A DNA stretch of 64,000 nt, taken from assembly GCF_902706095.1 (NCBI RefSeq), contig NZ_CACSJP010000003.1, positions 62,001 through 126,000 on the forward strand, given 5' to 3'. This DNA comes from Rhizobium sp. 18065 (GTDB lineage: Bacteria; Pseudomonadota; Alphaproteobacteria; Rhizobiales; Rhizobiaceae). A program made the translations under genes and the position numbers. The notes under the pieces were generated by a model. That model saw nothing but the letters and a program-made list of their open reading frames with translations, was not told the origin of the DNA and made no database searches. Positions 1 through 8,356 of this stretch are shown in pieces. The first letter of the stretch is position 1; every line of letters starts with the position of its first letter.

Positions 1-727
1 CGAGACCGCTGAGCACGTCGCCGGACTTTCGGTTGGCGCGGAGATAAGCGGCATTGGCTTGTTGCCAGCGCGCTGCCGTGCGCAGGCCGAGCCCCATGGC
101 ATGGACGACTTCGGCGTTCCGGCGAGTGGCCTCGAGAAGCCCGTTGCGCGACATGTTGGCCGAGGTCGCCTCACGGATCGGATGGCCGGACAGGAGATTG
201 GTCAGGATCGTCAGGCAGATCAGCATGATGGCGCCGGCCAGAGCCGTGACCCCGATCCAGAAATGGAAGAGAAAGCTGATGCCGAGATAAAGCGGCATCC
301 AGGGCAGGTCGAAAAAGGCAGTGGGTCCATTGCCTGAGAGGAAGCCGCGCACATTGTCGAGATCGCGCAGAGGCTGCAGCCCGTCACCAGGCATCCGGGT
401 TAAAAGCGGCAACCGGACGACCGCATGATAAACGCGGGGCGACAGGTTGTAATCGAACCTTTCACCGATACGCAGCAGCACGCGTGCCCTGATGATGTCG
501 AGCAGGGCCTGGAATGCATAGAGGCTGGCCGCCAGAACGGCGAGGCCGACAAGTGTCGGAATGCTACCGCTGGAAAGGACCCTGTCATAGACCTGCAGCA
601 TGAACAGCGGAGAGGTCAGCGCCAGGATATTGGTGACGCCGCTGAGCAGGGCAATGGCGGCCAATGGGCCGGTAATTTTCATGGCATTGCCTGCCAGGGC
701 CTGTTCCGTGCGATTTGCCGTTTGCAT
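1..727 (-). CDS. Type I secretion ABC transporter (HasD/PrtD family), 5' part only
   Basis: The frame is open from an ATG at 727 to the window edge, giving about 242 N-terminal residues; the ATP-binding half lies outside. The translation shows the membrane-domain pattern of type I secretion permease/ATPases: a hydrophobic helix (residues ~18-40) containing SPLFMLQVYDRVLSS, a motif typical of the PrtD/HasD/LapB group, and further hydrophobic helices around residues 45-60 and 135-185. A second in-frame ATG at residue 16 is an alternative start. It sits 70 bp downstream of the hemophore gene on the same strand, the same order as hasA-hasD in Serratia, so it probably exports that protein together with a membrane-fusion protein and a TolC-like channel encoded further on. 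Family is seen in the sequence; the substrate is inferred from neighbours. Confidence 0.88.
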   Translation of the reverse strand, partial: MQTANRTEQALAGNAMKITGPLAAIALLSGVTNILALTSPLFMLQVYDRVLSSGSIPTLVGLAVLAASLYAFQALLDIIRARVLLRIGERFDYNLSPRVYHAVVRLPLLTRMPGDGLQPLRDLDNVRGFLSGNGPTAFFDLPWMPLYLGISFLFHFWIGVTALAGAIMLICLTILTNLLSGHPIREATSANMSRNGLLEATRRNAEVVHAMGLGLRTAARWQQANAAYLRANRKSGDVLSGL

Positions 728-797
728 GCGGTCGACGCGCTCCTAGTTTGTAACGAGGTGGTCGCGCGCATAAGCGCTGCGCGCGACCTTGTTGCCT

Positions 798-1520
798 TTA
801 GGCGAACATAAAGTCGGAAGCGTCGAGCACGCTTGACGAAACGCCGTGGAGGGTGATGGTGTCGTTGGTATACTGATTTCCGACAACGGCATTGCCGTTG
901 AGGTTTGAGAAGGTCAAATCGCTAAAATCGGAAAGGTACCAGCCAGAGACATCCAGTGTGTCTACGCCGTCCTGATAGCCATACGTGCCGGCCGGACCGG
1001 CCTTCACGATATCGTTGCCGGAAGAGAACACGAAGGTATCGGCGCCACCGAAGCCGACAAGCGTGTCGGAGGCGGTAGTGTCAAGAATCTCGGTGCCGAC
1101 GGCTGACAGATAGTCGTAGAGGCTGTCGAGCGAGCTGTTGACAGTCAGATCATAGATGGCCCAATCGAAGACGTCCTGGCTGGCGCTCGGGAAGGTGCTG
1201 TCCGGTGTGATCACGAGATCGGCGGAAACGCTGAATCCGGTCGACGCAGACTGGCTGAAGCCGGTGCCGAGTGTGATGCTGTCGACCGTTCCGGTCAGGT
1301 TGCCGCGGGAATACTGGAATTCGCCTTCCATGTAGATGCCGTTGCCGCCGGAAGAGCCATTGCCCCACTGCTCATAAACGGTCGTTGCGAGTGGATTGGT
1401 GACAAGGCCGTTACCCTCGTCCCAGAAAGCGCCATAGGTCGAGCTGTAACCGCTCGTCCAGCCGTTGAGGTAGCCTTCCATATTGGCGGAGGCGGAGCTA
1501 AGTTGGATGACTGCAGCCAT
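798..1520 (-). CDS. hasA: HasA-like secreted hemophore with RTX-like C-terminal extension
   Basis: 240 residues without an N-terminal signal peptide, as expected for a type I secretion substrate. The N-terminal ~120 residues follow the HasA pattern (an early GYLNGWTSGY segment, then NLTGTVDSITLGTGF). HasA proteins capture extracellular heme and hand it to HasR. Residues ~145-240 are an extension beyond the ~190-residue classical HasA and contain a GFGGADTFVFSSGNDIV block resembling the serralysin/RTX C-terminal module; the protein ends DASDFMFA, a plausible secretion signal. Odd point: the only histidine I see is at ~225, so the two heme-pocket histidines of Serratia HasA are absent; Tyr70 in EFQYS is the likely axial ligand. 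Flanking hasR-like and hasD-like genes support the call. Start has GGAGAAACCCC just upstream. Confidence 0.82.
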   Translation of the reverse strand: MAAVIQLSSASANMEGYLNGWTSGYSSTYGAFWDEGNGLVTNPLATTVYEQWGNGSSGGNGIYMEGEFQYSRGNLTGTVDSITLGTGFSQSASTGFSVSADLVITPDSTFPSASQDVFDWAIYDLTVNSSLDSLYDYLSAVGTEILDTTASDTLVGFGGADTFVFSSGNDIVKAGPAGTYGYQDGVDTLDVSGWYLSDFSDLTFSNLNGNAVVGNQYTNDTITLHGVSSSVLDASDFMFA

Positions 1521-1655
1521 GGGGTTTCTCCTTGAGTGGCTGTTGACAATGGCCCGGACAACTGTCCGGACATGGTATCCCCGGGGCAGGCCATCATCCT
1601 GGCCCGGGGAATTTTTTGGTCGGCGCAGCTGCGAAGCCGCACGACTCGGGAACTG

Positions 1656-4487
1656 CTAGAACTTCATTTTCAAGGTTGCGATGAAGGTGCGTCCGGGCGC
1701 GGTATAGTCGCCTCCTGCCGGGAGATAGTTCCTATCCGTGACGTTGTTGACGGCAAACCGCAGCGTCGCCGCATCGGTCACATTGAAGGAACCGTAGAGA
1801 TCCACTGTGGTGTAACGGTCTGAGGCTTCGGCCAGATCACCATCGGAATCATAGGTCCTGCCCTGATTGGGACTGACGTGGTTGACGCGTGCGCCGAGTG
1901 AGAGCCGTTCGTCGAGAAAGCGCATGCCACCGTCCACGGTCAGCTTCATCTTCGGCGGAACGTTGCCTGACGTCGCAAAGATGTCGCCTGTGGTCGTCTG
2001 GCTGCCGTTCGAAAAGATCTCAGTCTTGGTCGGCCATTTGGTATCCAGCAAGGTGGCCGTGCCGCCCAGCCAGAATGCACCGGTGTCGTAGTTGCCTTCC
2101 AGTTCGATCCCCTTCATGCGGGTCGTGCCATCGACATTGACGAAGCTTCTGTATGTCCGGCTGCTGACCTGCGAGGTGTAGATGTCACCCATCACGATGA
2201 AATCCTCGATCTCGCGATAGAAAACTGCAGCTTTCATGCGAAGCGCGTCTCCTCCGGTGAGAACATCGTCCAGGCTGACATTGGCGCCAATCTCATAGGT
2301 CTTTGCGGTCTCGGAGCGGAGATGTTCGTTCGGAGCGAAGGTGATGCCAACGTTGTCGCTGGGCGTGCCGCCGGTGAGAAAGGCCTCAAGAATGGTGGGA
2401 GGGCGGTAGCTTTCGGAATAGCTGGCATAGGGCCGGAACCAGTCCACCGGCTTGAATTCTACAGTAGCCGATGGCAGCCAGGCACTGTCGATGCGGTCGA
2501 TATCGACTTCGTATTCCGGGAAGTCTTCGACAGGGGGAGCTTGTGTGGCTGGGACGGTGTCGCCGGCCACATACCAAAGGCCATCGATCATTTCGCCGGC
2601 TGCGTTCAAGGCCGCGCATGTGCGGCCCCGCAATACGGCATTCACGGCAACGCCGGTAGTTGGATTGATACCTGTCGTGCAAACCGCCGTGCGAAACGTA
2701 TAGTTGACAACATCGTAGATCTGGCCCCAGGCACCCCAGGTGGTGACTGCCTGCGCAACATGGGCGGGTATGGTCACTGTGGTTACCCGGCGATTGAAAT
2801 AGCTGGTCGTCCCCTTCAGTCGTGACCAGTCATAGCGGATCCCGGCGGAAACGCTGACCCAATCCGCCGGTTCCAGCGTTCCGTTGAGAAAGATGCTCGC
2901 CATGTCGCGCCGGCCCGGAGGGCTGAACGCCGTATAGCTGCTGGCCCAGTCCGGGTTGGCCGCGATCGTCTCGCTATAGGCAGACGAGTTGGCGAGATCG
3001 CGAAACGCCTCGGCGCCGTAGTTCAGGGTGAGTGGTCCGGCGATGGTGTCCAGTTCGCTGGTATTTTCCAGCGATACCCCGAAGCTCTTGTTTGCCATAT
3101 CGATACTGGTTTCAGGCGCCCCGTTCGTACGCGCTTCGCGGACCTCGTGGGTCATGGAATCGTTGAGCCACAGCAGGCCCTTCATATCAATCAGCGTGGA
3201 TTCCGGATCCCAGGCAAATTTGGCCGTTACGCTGTCGTTACGCGCGTCCTCATGATTGAGGCTTTCGCCACCGGACGAGCCGTACAAGAAGGAATTGTCC
3301 TGGTGCATCCAGGACAGCGATGTCTGCACATCGCCAAAATCTCCTTCAAGCTTGAACAGCGAGCTCCAGTTGCTGCGGCCGAGCAGGTTCTTCATGTTGG
3401 TTTCGGTGGTGGTCGCATCGCCGTTGCGGCCGATCGCATATTCACCGAGATTGGAACTGCTGAAGCCGCCGGTCAGCGAGAATGGCGTGTCGCCAAGCCG
3501 GGTCCCACCAAGAACAGAGCCCTGAAAATGATAATTGTTCGTGCCGGTCGAGGTGTTCGTCTCGACACCCCAAGTCCTGCCGTCGGCGATCAGGTCGTCC
3601 GCACCGACCGTCTGGAACTCGACCTTTCCGCCAAGCGAACCGGCACTGCCGGAGGTGGCGGACGTTCTCTTTTCGACTTCGACGGCGCGGATGAATGCGC
3701 TGTCGACGAAGGCCTGACCCGAATTGGAGATGTAATTGCCACCACCGAAGCCGGCGCCGCGCTGGGCATTCTGGCGTGCACCATCGATCGAGACTACAAC
3801 ACGGCCGGAATCCTGCAGGCCGCGGATGTTTGGCGAGACGGTGGGGAAGCTGCCATTGCCTTCGCCAGCATAAACGCCGGAAATCCGGTTGAAGATATCG
3901 CGGGTATTGCGAATGCCGGCCGCCTGAATCGCCTCGCGGCCGATCACGCTGAGACTGCTCGGCGTCTCATAGACCCAGTCGGGCGTGCCCTGATAGCCGG
4001 AGCCGGTGGTGGCATTGCCACGACCTCCGGCGACAGTGATTGTTTCGAGGACTGTGGATCCGTCGTCCGGCGCGATGGAGGCGTCGCTGCCAGTCTGGCC
4101 GGTACCGATTACAACAGCCCGATTACCGGTGAACCGGAAGGGAATACCAGTGCCGGCAAGCATGGTCGCGAGAGCCGCCTGCGGTGTCATGCGTCCCCGG
4201 ACGGCATTGACCGTGATATTGGTCGTGGTGCCCGAGGCCTGGCTCACCTGAATGCCGGACTGGCGGTTGAACGTGGCAAGCGCTGATGCCAGCGGCTGGC
4301 CAGCGATATCGAAATTGCGCAGATCCGCTTGCTGTGATTGCTGGCCTGCGGCGGGAGCGGCCGTTTGCGCCAGACCTTGTCCGCAGAACATGACGGTGCC
4401 GAGGGCAACCGAACTTAAGAGAAACCCAATTTGCCCGGCGTTGCCCTTCCGGAAAGGATATCGCCTGAAAGCTACTCGTTGTACCAT
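1656..4487 (-). CDS. hasR: TonB-dependent hemophore/heme receptor with signalling domain (HasR-like)
   Basis: About 943 residues from the ATG at 4487, which is preceded by an AGGAGAGG-type site; an upstream in-frame ATG at 4547 gives a 20-residue longer form. After a signal peptide (hydrophobic stretch then GLAQ-TAAPA) comes an STN domain (FDIAGQPLASALATFNRQSGI), the periplasmic module that talks to a FecR-type anti-sigma. A plug domain follows (VIGREAIQAAGIRNTRDIFNRISGVYAG) and then a long beta-barrel ending in an aromatic residue (LKMKF). The role is outer-membrane import of heme from HasA, energised by TonB/ExbBD, with signalling to the FecR/ECF pair upstream. The STN domain plus adjacent hasA, fecR and sigma genes make HasR more likely than a generic siderophore receptor. 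Confidence 0.88.
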   Translation of the reverse strand: MVQRVAFRRYPFRKGNAGQIGFLLSSVALGTVMFCGQGLAQTAAPAAGQQSQQADLRNFDIAGQPLASALATFNRQSGIQVSQASGTTTNITVNAVRGRMTPQAALATMLAGTGIPFRFTGNRAVVIGTGQTGSDASIAPDDGSTVLETITVAGGRGNATTGSGYQGTPDWVYETPSSLSVIGREAIQAAGIRNTRDIFNRISGVYAGEGNGSFPTVSPNIRGLQDSGRVVVSIDGARQNAQRGAGFGGGNYISNSGQAFVDSAFIRAVEVEKRTSATSGSAGSLGGKVEFQTVGADDLIADGRTWGVETNTSTGTNNYHFQGSVLGGTRLGDTPFSLTGGFSSSNLGEYAIGRNGDATTTETNMKNLLGRSNWSSLFKLEGDFGDVQTSLSWMHQDNSFLYGSSGGESLNHEDARNDSVTAKFAWDPESTLIDMKGLLWLNDSMTHEVREARTNGAPETSIDMANKSFGVSLENTSELDTIAGPLTLNYGAEAFRDLANSSAYSETIAANPDWASSYTAFSPPGRRDMASIFLNGTLEPADWVSVSAGIRYDWSRLKGTTSYFNRRVTTVTIPAHVAQAVTTWGAWGQIYDVVNYTFRTAVCTTGINPTTGVAVNAVLRGRTCAALNAAGEMIDGLWYVAGDTVPATQAPPVEDFPEYEVDIDRIDSAWLPSATVEFKPVDWFRPYASYSESYRPPTILEAFLTGGTPSDNVGITFAPNEHLRSETAKTYEIGANVSLDDVLTGGDALRMKAAVFYREIEDFIVMGDIYTSQVSSRTYRSFVNVDGTTRMKGIELEGNYDTGAFWLGGTATLLDTKWPTKTEIFSNGSQTTTGDIFATSGNVPPKMKLTVDGGMRFLDERLSLGARVNHVSPNQGRTYDSDGDLAEASDRYTTVDLYGSFNVTDAATLRFAVNNVTDRNYLPAGGDYTAPGRTFIATLKMKF

Positions 4488-4616
4488 TACCCACTGCCTC
4501 TCCTGACTTGGCGCACCGGTCGAACCGGTTTGCTGACAGAAAGACACATCAGTAAGGTGGTATTTTCAGTAGGTATTCCGCTTTTCTGCTAAATCTTGAT
4601 TATTATTATCATATTT

Positions 4617-5717
4617 TTAGTATCGGCTGATCACCCTGACCGCAGCGCCAAGGTTTCTGACCTTGCCGCCGAAAGGATCGACCAGAGCGCCCAGCGCCAG
4701 TTTGGGTGACGTTAGGTCGTATATGCCCGTCACTCTCTGTTCGCCAAGCGAGGGATCGGCGATGGTGATCCAGGCGGTGTCGTAGTGACTTATGACATTG
4801 ACCACGGATTCGATCGTCGCATTGCTCACCACCAGCCTGCCCTGGCGCCATGCGCCGACGTCATCGGCGGCGATAAGGGTCCTGGTCGTGACGCCACTCC
4901 GCCGGTCGATCGATACGGCATCGCCCGGAGCAAGTATGCTTTGGGAGACGTCCGATCGGGCGTTCGTGGGTTTTGTCGAGACCGAACCGCGGGCGACGGA
5001 AACTGTTGTCGCAGCCTCCGTGATATGAACATCGAAAGCTGTTCCAAGCACCTCGACCTCGGCACCACCGGCGACGACCCTGAACTTGCGATTCGGATCC
5101 TTCGCGATATCGAAGAATGCTTCGCCGCGCAAAAGCGCGACCTGTCGGACATCCTCGTGGAATTCGACGCGCAACGCACTGTCGGGCGCAAGTTGCACCA
5201 TGCTGCCATCCTCAAGCGGGATGGTTCGGATCTCCGCAGTGGCCGTCGCATGATCTGCTGTCAATCGGATCATCAGGGAGGGAGCGGCAAACCAGACAGC
5301 GAATGCGGTGAGGCTCGCGATGGCCAGACCTGTCGCAAACCGGGCAATGGAAAGGACTGGCGGGCGCATGGCCTTTGGCTTGTTTGAGGCAAGCGGGCGA
5401 TAGAAAGGTTCAGCATTTCCGGAGATACTCCACAGGCGACAGAGATCGATCCACGCCTGTTCATGGGCGGTAGAGGTTCGTCGCCACGCCTCAAAAGCTG
5501 CCTTTGTATCGGCTGAATGCGGACTTTCCCGGATACGGATCAGCCAGTCGCTGGCTTCGTCAAACAGGCGAGATTGGTTGTTGCGTGGTTCGGTGGTCAT
5601 CTGGGCAGGCCTTGTCAGTCCTGGCGATTGTGCGAATTCAAATGCATTATCTGCATAAACACGCGAGCCGGGTAATTCTTTCAGAGAATTTGCATTCAGC
5701 GGCGTTTTTTCCGTCAT
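4617..5717 (-). CDS. FecR-family anti-sigma factor/transmembrane sensor
   Basis: I start this at the ATG at 5717, which overlaps the sigma gene's stop as ATGA, giving 366 residues; a longer reading to 5960 only reads through the sigma gene in another frame. MTTEPRNN (ATG at 5600) is an alternative start, with the typical DUF4880/FecR N-terminus RLFDEASDWLIRI right after it. There follow one membrane helix (ARFATGLAIASLTAFAVWFA), then the periplasmic FecR domain (IPLEDGSMVQLAPDSALRVEF, LLRGEAFFDIAKD, FRVVAGGAEVEVLGTAFDV). It should hold the ECF sigma inactive until the receptor's STN domain signals ligand-loaded HasA. The gene is 129 bp upstream of hasR start; the AT-rich gap may hold the sigma-dependent hasR promoter. 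Confidence 0.9.
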   Translation of the reverse strand: MTEKTPLNANSLKELPGSRVYADNAFEFAQSPGLTRPAQMTTEPRNNQSRLFDEASDWLIRIRESPHSADTKAAFEAWRRTSTAHEQAWIDLCRLWSISGNAEPFYRPLASNKPKAMRPPVLSIARFATGLAIASLTAFAVWFAAPSLMIRLTADHATATAEIRTIPLEDGSMVQLAPDSALRVEFHEDVRQVALLRGEAFFDIAKDPNRKFRVVAGGAEVEVLGTAFDVHITEAATTVSVARGSVSTKPTNARSDVSQSILAPGDAVSIDRRSGVTTRTLIAADDVGAWRQGRLVVSNATIESVVNVISHYDTAWITIADPSLGEQRVTGIYDLTSPKLALGALVDPFGGKVRNLGAAVRVISRY

Positions 5718-6241
5718 AAGATATCTCTTGTCTCGTCCCGGAGGCGCCGCATGGCTGTGCTCAGCAGGCGATGTGCGGTGGCAACAGAGACTGCCAGCCT
5801 TTCGGCGATCTCCTGCAAGGTCATTTTCTCGAAGCGATACATTTCCATGACCGCCCGTTCGCGGTCCGGCAATCGCTCGATCGCCCGAGCCACCAGCTTT
5901 ACCTGTTGCTGCAGAACGAGGTCCGCTTCCGGCGACGGGTGGCTTTGCGGCCACGCCCACCAGGGAATGTCGTCCGGCTCATCCTTCGTCTCCAGCTTGC
6001 GCCTGCGCCTTTTGTTGAAGGACAGATTGCGAACGATGCGAAACAGATAGGCTTTTGGAGGCGGCGGCCCTTCACTGGCATCCGGCACAAATTTCAGAAA
6101 CGCATCCTGAACAATATCCTCTGCGTCATCGCGGGAACCGGTAATCGGCGTGGCATAGTCAACCAAAGCCTTGCGTGCCTTCAGGTACATCTCATACCGG
6201 GCATCTTTTTTTACAGTGACCATAATTGGCTCAAGCAGCAT
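5714..6241 (-). CDS. ECF RNA polymerase sigma factor (FecI/HasI-like)
   Basis: 175 residues (169 if it starts at MVTVKKD, ATG at 6223). Region 2 is visible as SRDDAEDIVQDAFLKF followed by AYLFRIVRNL, and region 4 as MTLQEIAERLAVSVATAHRLLSTAMRRL, the helix-turn-helix that reads the -35 element. This is the normal size of a FecI-type ECF sigma. It is translationally coupled to the fecR-like gene (ATGA). The expected role is to transcribe hasR-hasA-exporter when extracellular heme is sensed. A TGA-N9-TCA iron-type box lies 81-95 bp upstream of the ATG. Confidence 0.92.
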   Translation of the reverse strand: MLLEPIMVTVKKDARYEMYLKARKALVDYATPITGSRDDAEDIVQDAFLKFVPDASEGPPPPKAYLFRIVRNLSFNKRRRRKLETKDEPDDIPWWAWPQSHPSPEADLVLQQQVKLVARAIERLPDRERAVMEMYRFEKMTLQEIAERLAVSVATAHRLLSTAMRRLRDETRDIL

Positions 6242-6321
6242 GATTGAAAGAAATATGGATGCGACATGTTAGCCCGCGATCCAAGCAATGAGCTAAGTGA
6301 TAGCACCGACTTGATTAAATA

Positions 6322-6336
6322 TGAATGCAAAACTCA
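6322..6336. promoter_or_regulatory. Candidate RirA iron-responsive (IRO) box
   Basis: TGAATGCAAAACTCA fits TGA-N9-TCA, the core of the rhizobial RirA iron-responsive operator. It lies upstream of the has sigma gene in an AT-rich stretch, where an iron-repressed promoter is expected. The core has only six fixed bases, so a chance match in this interval is possible. Confidence 0.4.
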
Positions 6337-6437
6337 AGTTATTGTCCGCTTCTGAGTGACATCCTTTTCTGGCGGACAACCGACGTCAATTCCAGCACCA
6401 GACTTAACCTAAAGGCGTCTAGGAAACTCGGAGCCGT

Positions 6438-6734
6438 TCAGTCCTCGGCCAGCACGACCCAGTGGTGGTTTCAGACATCACTGCACTCGCCGCCCTTGGC
6501 GGCATTGTCGAAATCGGAATGGAAGGTGACGGCCAGTGCGACGATGCCTTGATCCTTGTCGAAACCGATCTCGCCGCTGTCAAGCGATGCAGGCCAGACA
6601 TCGGCGCAGACATCGGATCCCTCGAATTTGCCTGTTGCCGCTGGCTTCTCAGAACCGGCCTCTCCGCGGACGCGGGTTTTGAAGATGGCGGAGTCTCCCT
6701 CGGTGACGATCGTCATCTCGATGATGTCAAACGA
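6438..6734 (-). pseudogene. Decayed gene remnant with internal stop, fused to the marR 3' end
   Basis: Reading from inside the marR 3' end, the frame gives SFDIIEMTIVTEGDSAIF, then VRGEAGSEKPAATGKFEGSDV and VWPASLDSGEIGFDKDQGIVALAVTFHSDFD, a stop (6471-6473), then in the same frame NHHWVVLAED and another stop. From memory this matches a conserved hypothetical family with a core like 'ALAVTSHPDFDDTPL...WHSHWVVL', in which the two pieces are continuous and followed by ~50 more residues. So this is probably a gene broken by an internal stop and truncated at both ends. An ATG at 6716 overlaps the marR stop as ATGA and would give an 81-residue ORF, but I think that is fortuitous. Family identity is recalled, not searched. 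Confidence 0.5.
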
Positions 6735-7087
6735 CGCTTGTTGACCAGTGTGATCAGCAGGTCTTCCTGCTCGTGCTCGGCCAAGGCGCCGACTGATTGT
6801 TCAGCGACGCTTCGTGACAATCTACCAGCCTCAGACACCGAAAGCCCTTCGGGCGTAATGCCGACATTGGCGCCGCGCTTGTCTGTTGCGGCCATACGCT
6901 TCGCCACGAAACCTTTGCGTTCAGGTGCCGTGATCGAGTCGGTAGCTGTCGGCTGAGACACACCCAGGTTGGCGGCAATCTCCTTGACGCCCAATCCGTC
7001 CCTTCTCCTTTCCAGCAGTTCGAGGATGGCAAGCCGTGTCGTGTTTAGGCCGCTGGTCTTGGCACGGCTCCAGTCGTCGGTCCGCAT
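6713..7087 (-). CDS. MarR-type winged-helix regulator, probably 3'-truncated
   Basis: 124 residues. The winged-helix core is clear: ARLAILELLERRRDGLGVKEIAANLGVSQPTATDSITA (recognition helix), then a wing RMAATDKRGANVGITPEGLS. The C-terminal dimerisation helix starts (AEHEQEDLLITLVNK) but ends abruptly in RRLTSSR, where MarR proteins usually run 15-25 residues further. The break falls where the decayed gene remnant begins, so the 3' end may have been lost in a deletion joining the two. Target genes unknown; no divergent partner. Confidence 0.7.
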   Translation of the reverse strand: MRTDDWSRAKTSGLNTTRLAILELLERRRDGLGVKEIAANLGVSQPTATDSITAPERKGFVAKRMAATDKRGANVGITPEGLSVSEAGRLSRSVAEQSVGALAEHEQEDLLITLVNKRRLTSSR

Positions 7088-7216
7088 GGCCGTGGCGATC
7101 CGCGAAAGTCATTCGCGAATACGCTGATTGACGGGCGTTTGGTTCTTTGGCGTTTCACATGACGTGAATATATATATATAGAGAGCCCTATGTTGCGCAG
7201 GGGGTTGTTGGAGGGC
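7088..7216. other. Intergenic with short AT dinucleotide run
   Basis: Lies between the membrane-protein gene and marR. It holds an (AT)n tract (tatatatatata near 7170) on an otherwise GC-rich background, a likely promoter region for marR on the minus strand. I see no clear paired operator or terminator. Confidence 0.3.
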
Positions 7217-8356
7217 TCATTTGGTCGGGGGCGCACCGATGCCTGTGTCCGATATCGGCCCGTGCGGCTGTTCGGCATTGTGCGAATGCGTCGCTCTTTC
7301 GGCGGTCGCCGGGCCGGTGAACCCTTCTGCTCCGTAGAAGACGAGATGAAGCCCCCAATACGCTGTCGCGAACACCACCAGCGCACTCGCGATTCCTCCG
7401 GGTATCGCGGGAAGGTGAACCTTGAGTGACGGTAGAAATCTTGTCTCGCGGCACTGATCGCAGGCGACCGCCACCAGGATTGCCATGATCAGGCCGTGTC
7501 CAATGAGGTCGACCCGTCCGAAGGGCCAGACCGCCGCCGTGAAGATCACGATCAACGCGATCGCCGACAGCCGACGGATCAAAGGGGTCCAGAGGAGACC
7601 GAAGCCCATGGTGAATTCGGCGACACCCGCCATCGGAATGAAGACATCCCTTGGCATGCCGAAGGTCAGGAAAGGTTTTTCGACGACGAGCGGATAGAAC
7701 CAGTCGGGGTAGGCGAATTTTTCGAGGCTCGACCACATCAGCGCGATTGCGAGACCCCAACGCAAAGCCTCGAAGCGATGCGATCTCCAGGTCTCGTTCT
7801 TCGACGGTTCGAGGATCAGATAGGCGGCGACACCCGCGCCCAGTGCCAGATAGTCGAACAGGTGGAACAGGTCATAGTCGCGGATTGCCAGGAACCAGAG
7901 CGCCAGAATGCCGATGCCTGCCAGCGGCATGGTCTTGCGCGAGAAAATGCAGGCGGCGATCAGGAGCTGGAGCCAGGACACCCATTCCGCCGGGGTCTTC
8001 AGATCGGGTGTCAGATACACGCCGCCGACCGAGAATATTGCCACAAAGAATGCACCGACGGTCACTCGGACGTAGTCGTCCAGCCTGTTCCACAGCGGTC
8101 CGGTGACGCGATCCAACCCGTCATGGACGCGCGCTCCAAATGGACTGATCTCTATCAGGTGCGTCAGAGCGAAGAAAATGACGACGAGAACAATGCCGAT
8201 CCAGAACCATGGATCGGCAAGAACCGTAGAAATCGGCTGGGGTGGCGCGCCGACGATGTAGGGAGCGAACCATTTGACATGGGCTTGAGCTGGAAAAGCC
8301 GTCGCCAATGCCCATGCGAAAGATGATGCCCAGAAGATCGTCCGGCTCTGGGTCAT
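7217..8356 (-). CDS. Polytopic membrane protein, DoxX-like, unknown function
   Basis: 379 residues starting at the ATG at 8356, which overlaps the SDR stop as TGATG; the longer 409-residue reading is N-terminally spurious. It has a signal-like N-terminus (IFWASSFAWALATAFPAQAHVKWF) and about 8-9 hydrophobic helices, e.g. WFWIGIVLVVIFFALTHLI and LPLAGIGILALWFLAI-like segments. The loop-helix pattern (FAYPDWFYPLVVEKPFLTFG, then GVAEFTMGFGLLWTPLIRRL) resembles DoxX/MauE-type quinone-linked membrane proteins. The C-terminus is soluble and histidine-rich (ERATHSHNAEQPHG), possibly metal-binding. It is tightly coupled to the SDR gene. The specific function is not known to me; a membrane role in electron or thiol transfer is only inference. 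Confidence 0.7.
   Translation of the reverse strand: MTQSRTIFWASSFAWALATAFPAQAHVKWFAPYIVGAPPQPISTVLADPWFWIGIVLVVIFFALTHLIEISPFGARVHDGLDRVTGPLWNRLDDYVRVTVGAFFVAIFSVGGVYLTPDLKTPAEWVSWLQLLIAACIFSRKTMPLAGIGILALWFLAIRDYDLFHLFDYLALGAGVAAYLILEPSKNETWRSHRFEALRWGLAIALMWSSLEKFAYPDWFYPLVVEKPFLTFGMPRDVFIPMAGVAEFTMGFGLLWTPLIRRLSAIALIVIFTAAVWPFGRVDLIGHGLIMAILVAVACDQCRETRFLPSLKVHLPAIPGGIASALVVFATAYWGLHLVFYGAEGFTGPATAERATHSHNAEQPHGPISDTGIGAPPTK

Noticed and set aside
3147..4286. 379-codon + strand frame opposite hasR
   Set aside because: Shadow of the receptor gene; composition atypical and no start context.
6471..6716. 81-residue ORF overlapping the marR stop by ATGA, as an intact gene
   Set aside because: Coding similarity extends both upstream of its ATG and downstream of its stop, so it is better explained as a pseudogene part.
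7165..7182. (AT)n run as an insertion or replication signal
   Set aside because: Short simple repeat in a promoter region with no associated repeats, transposase or iterons.
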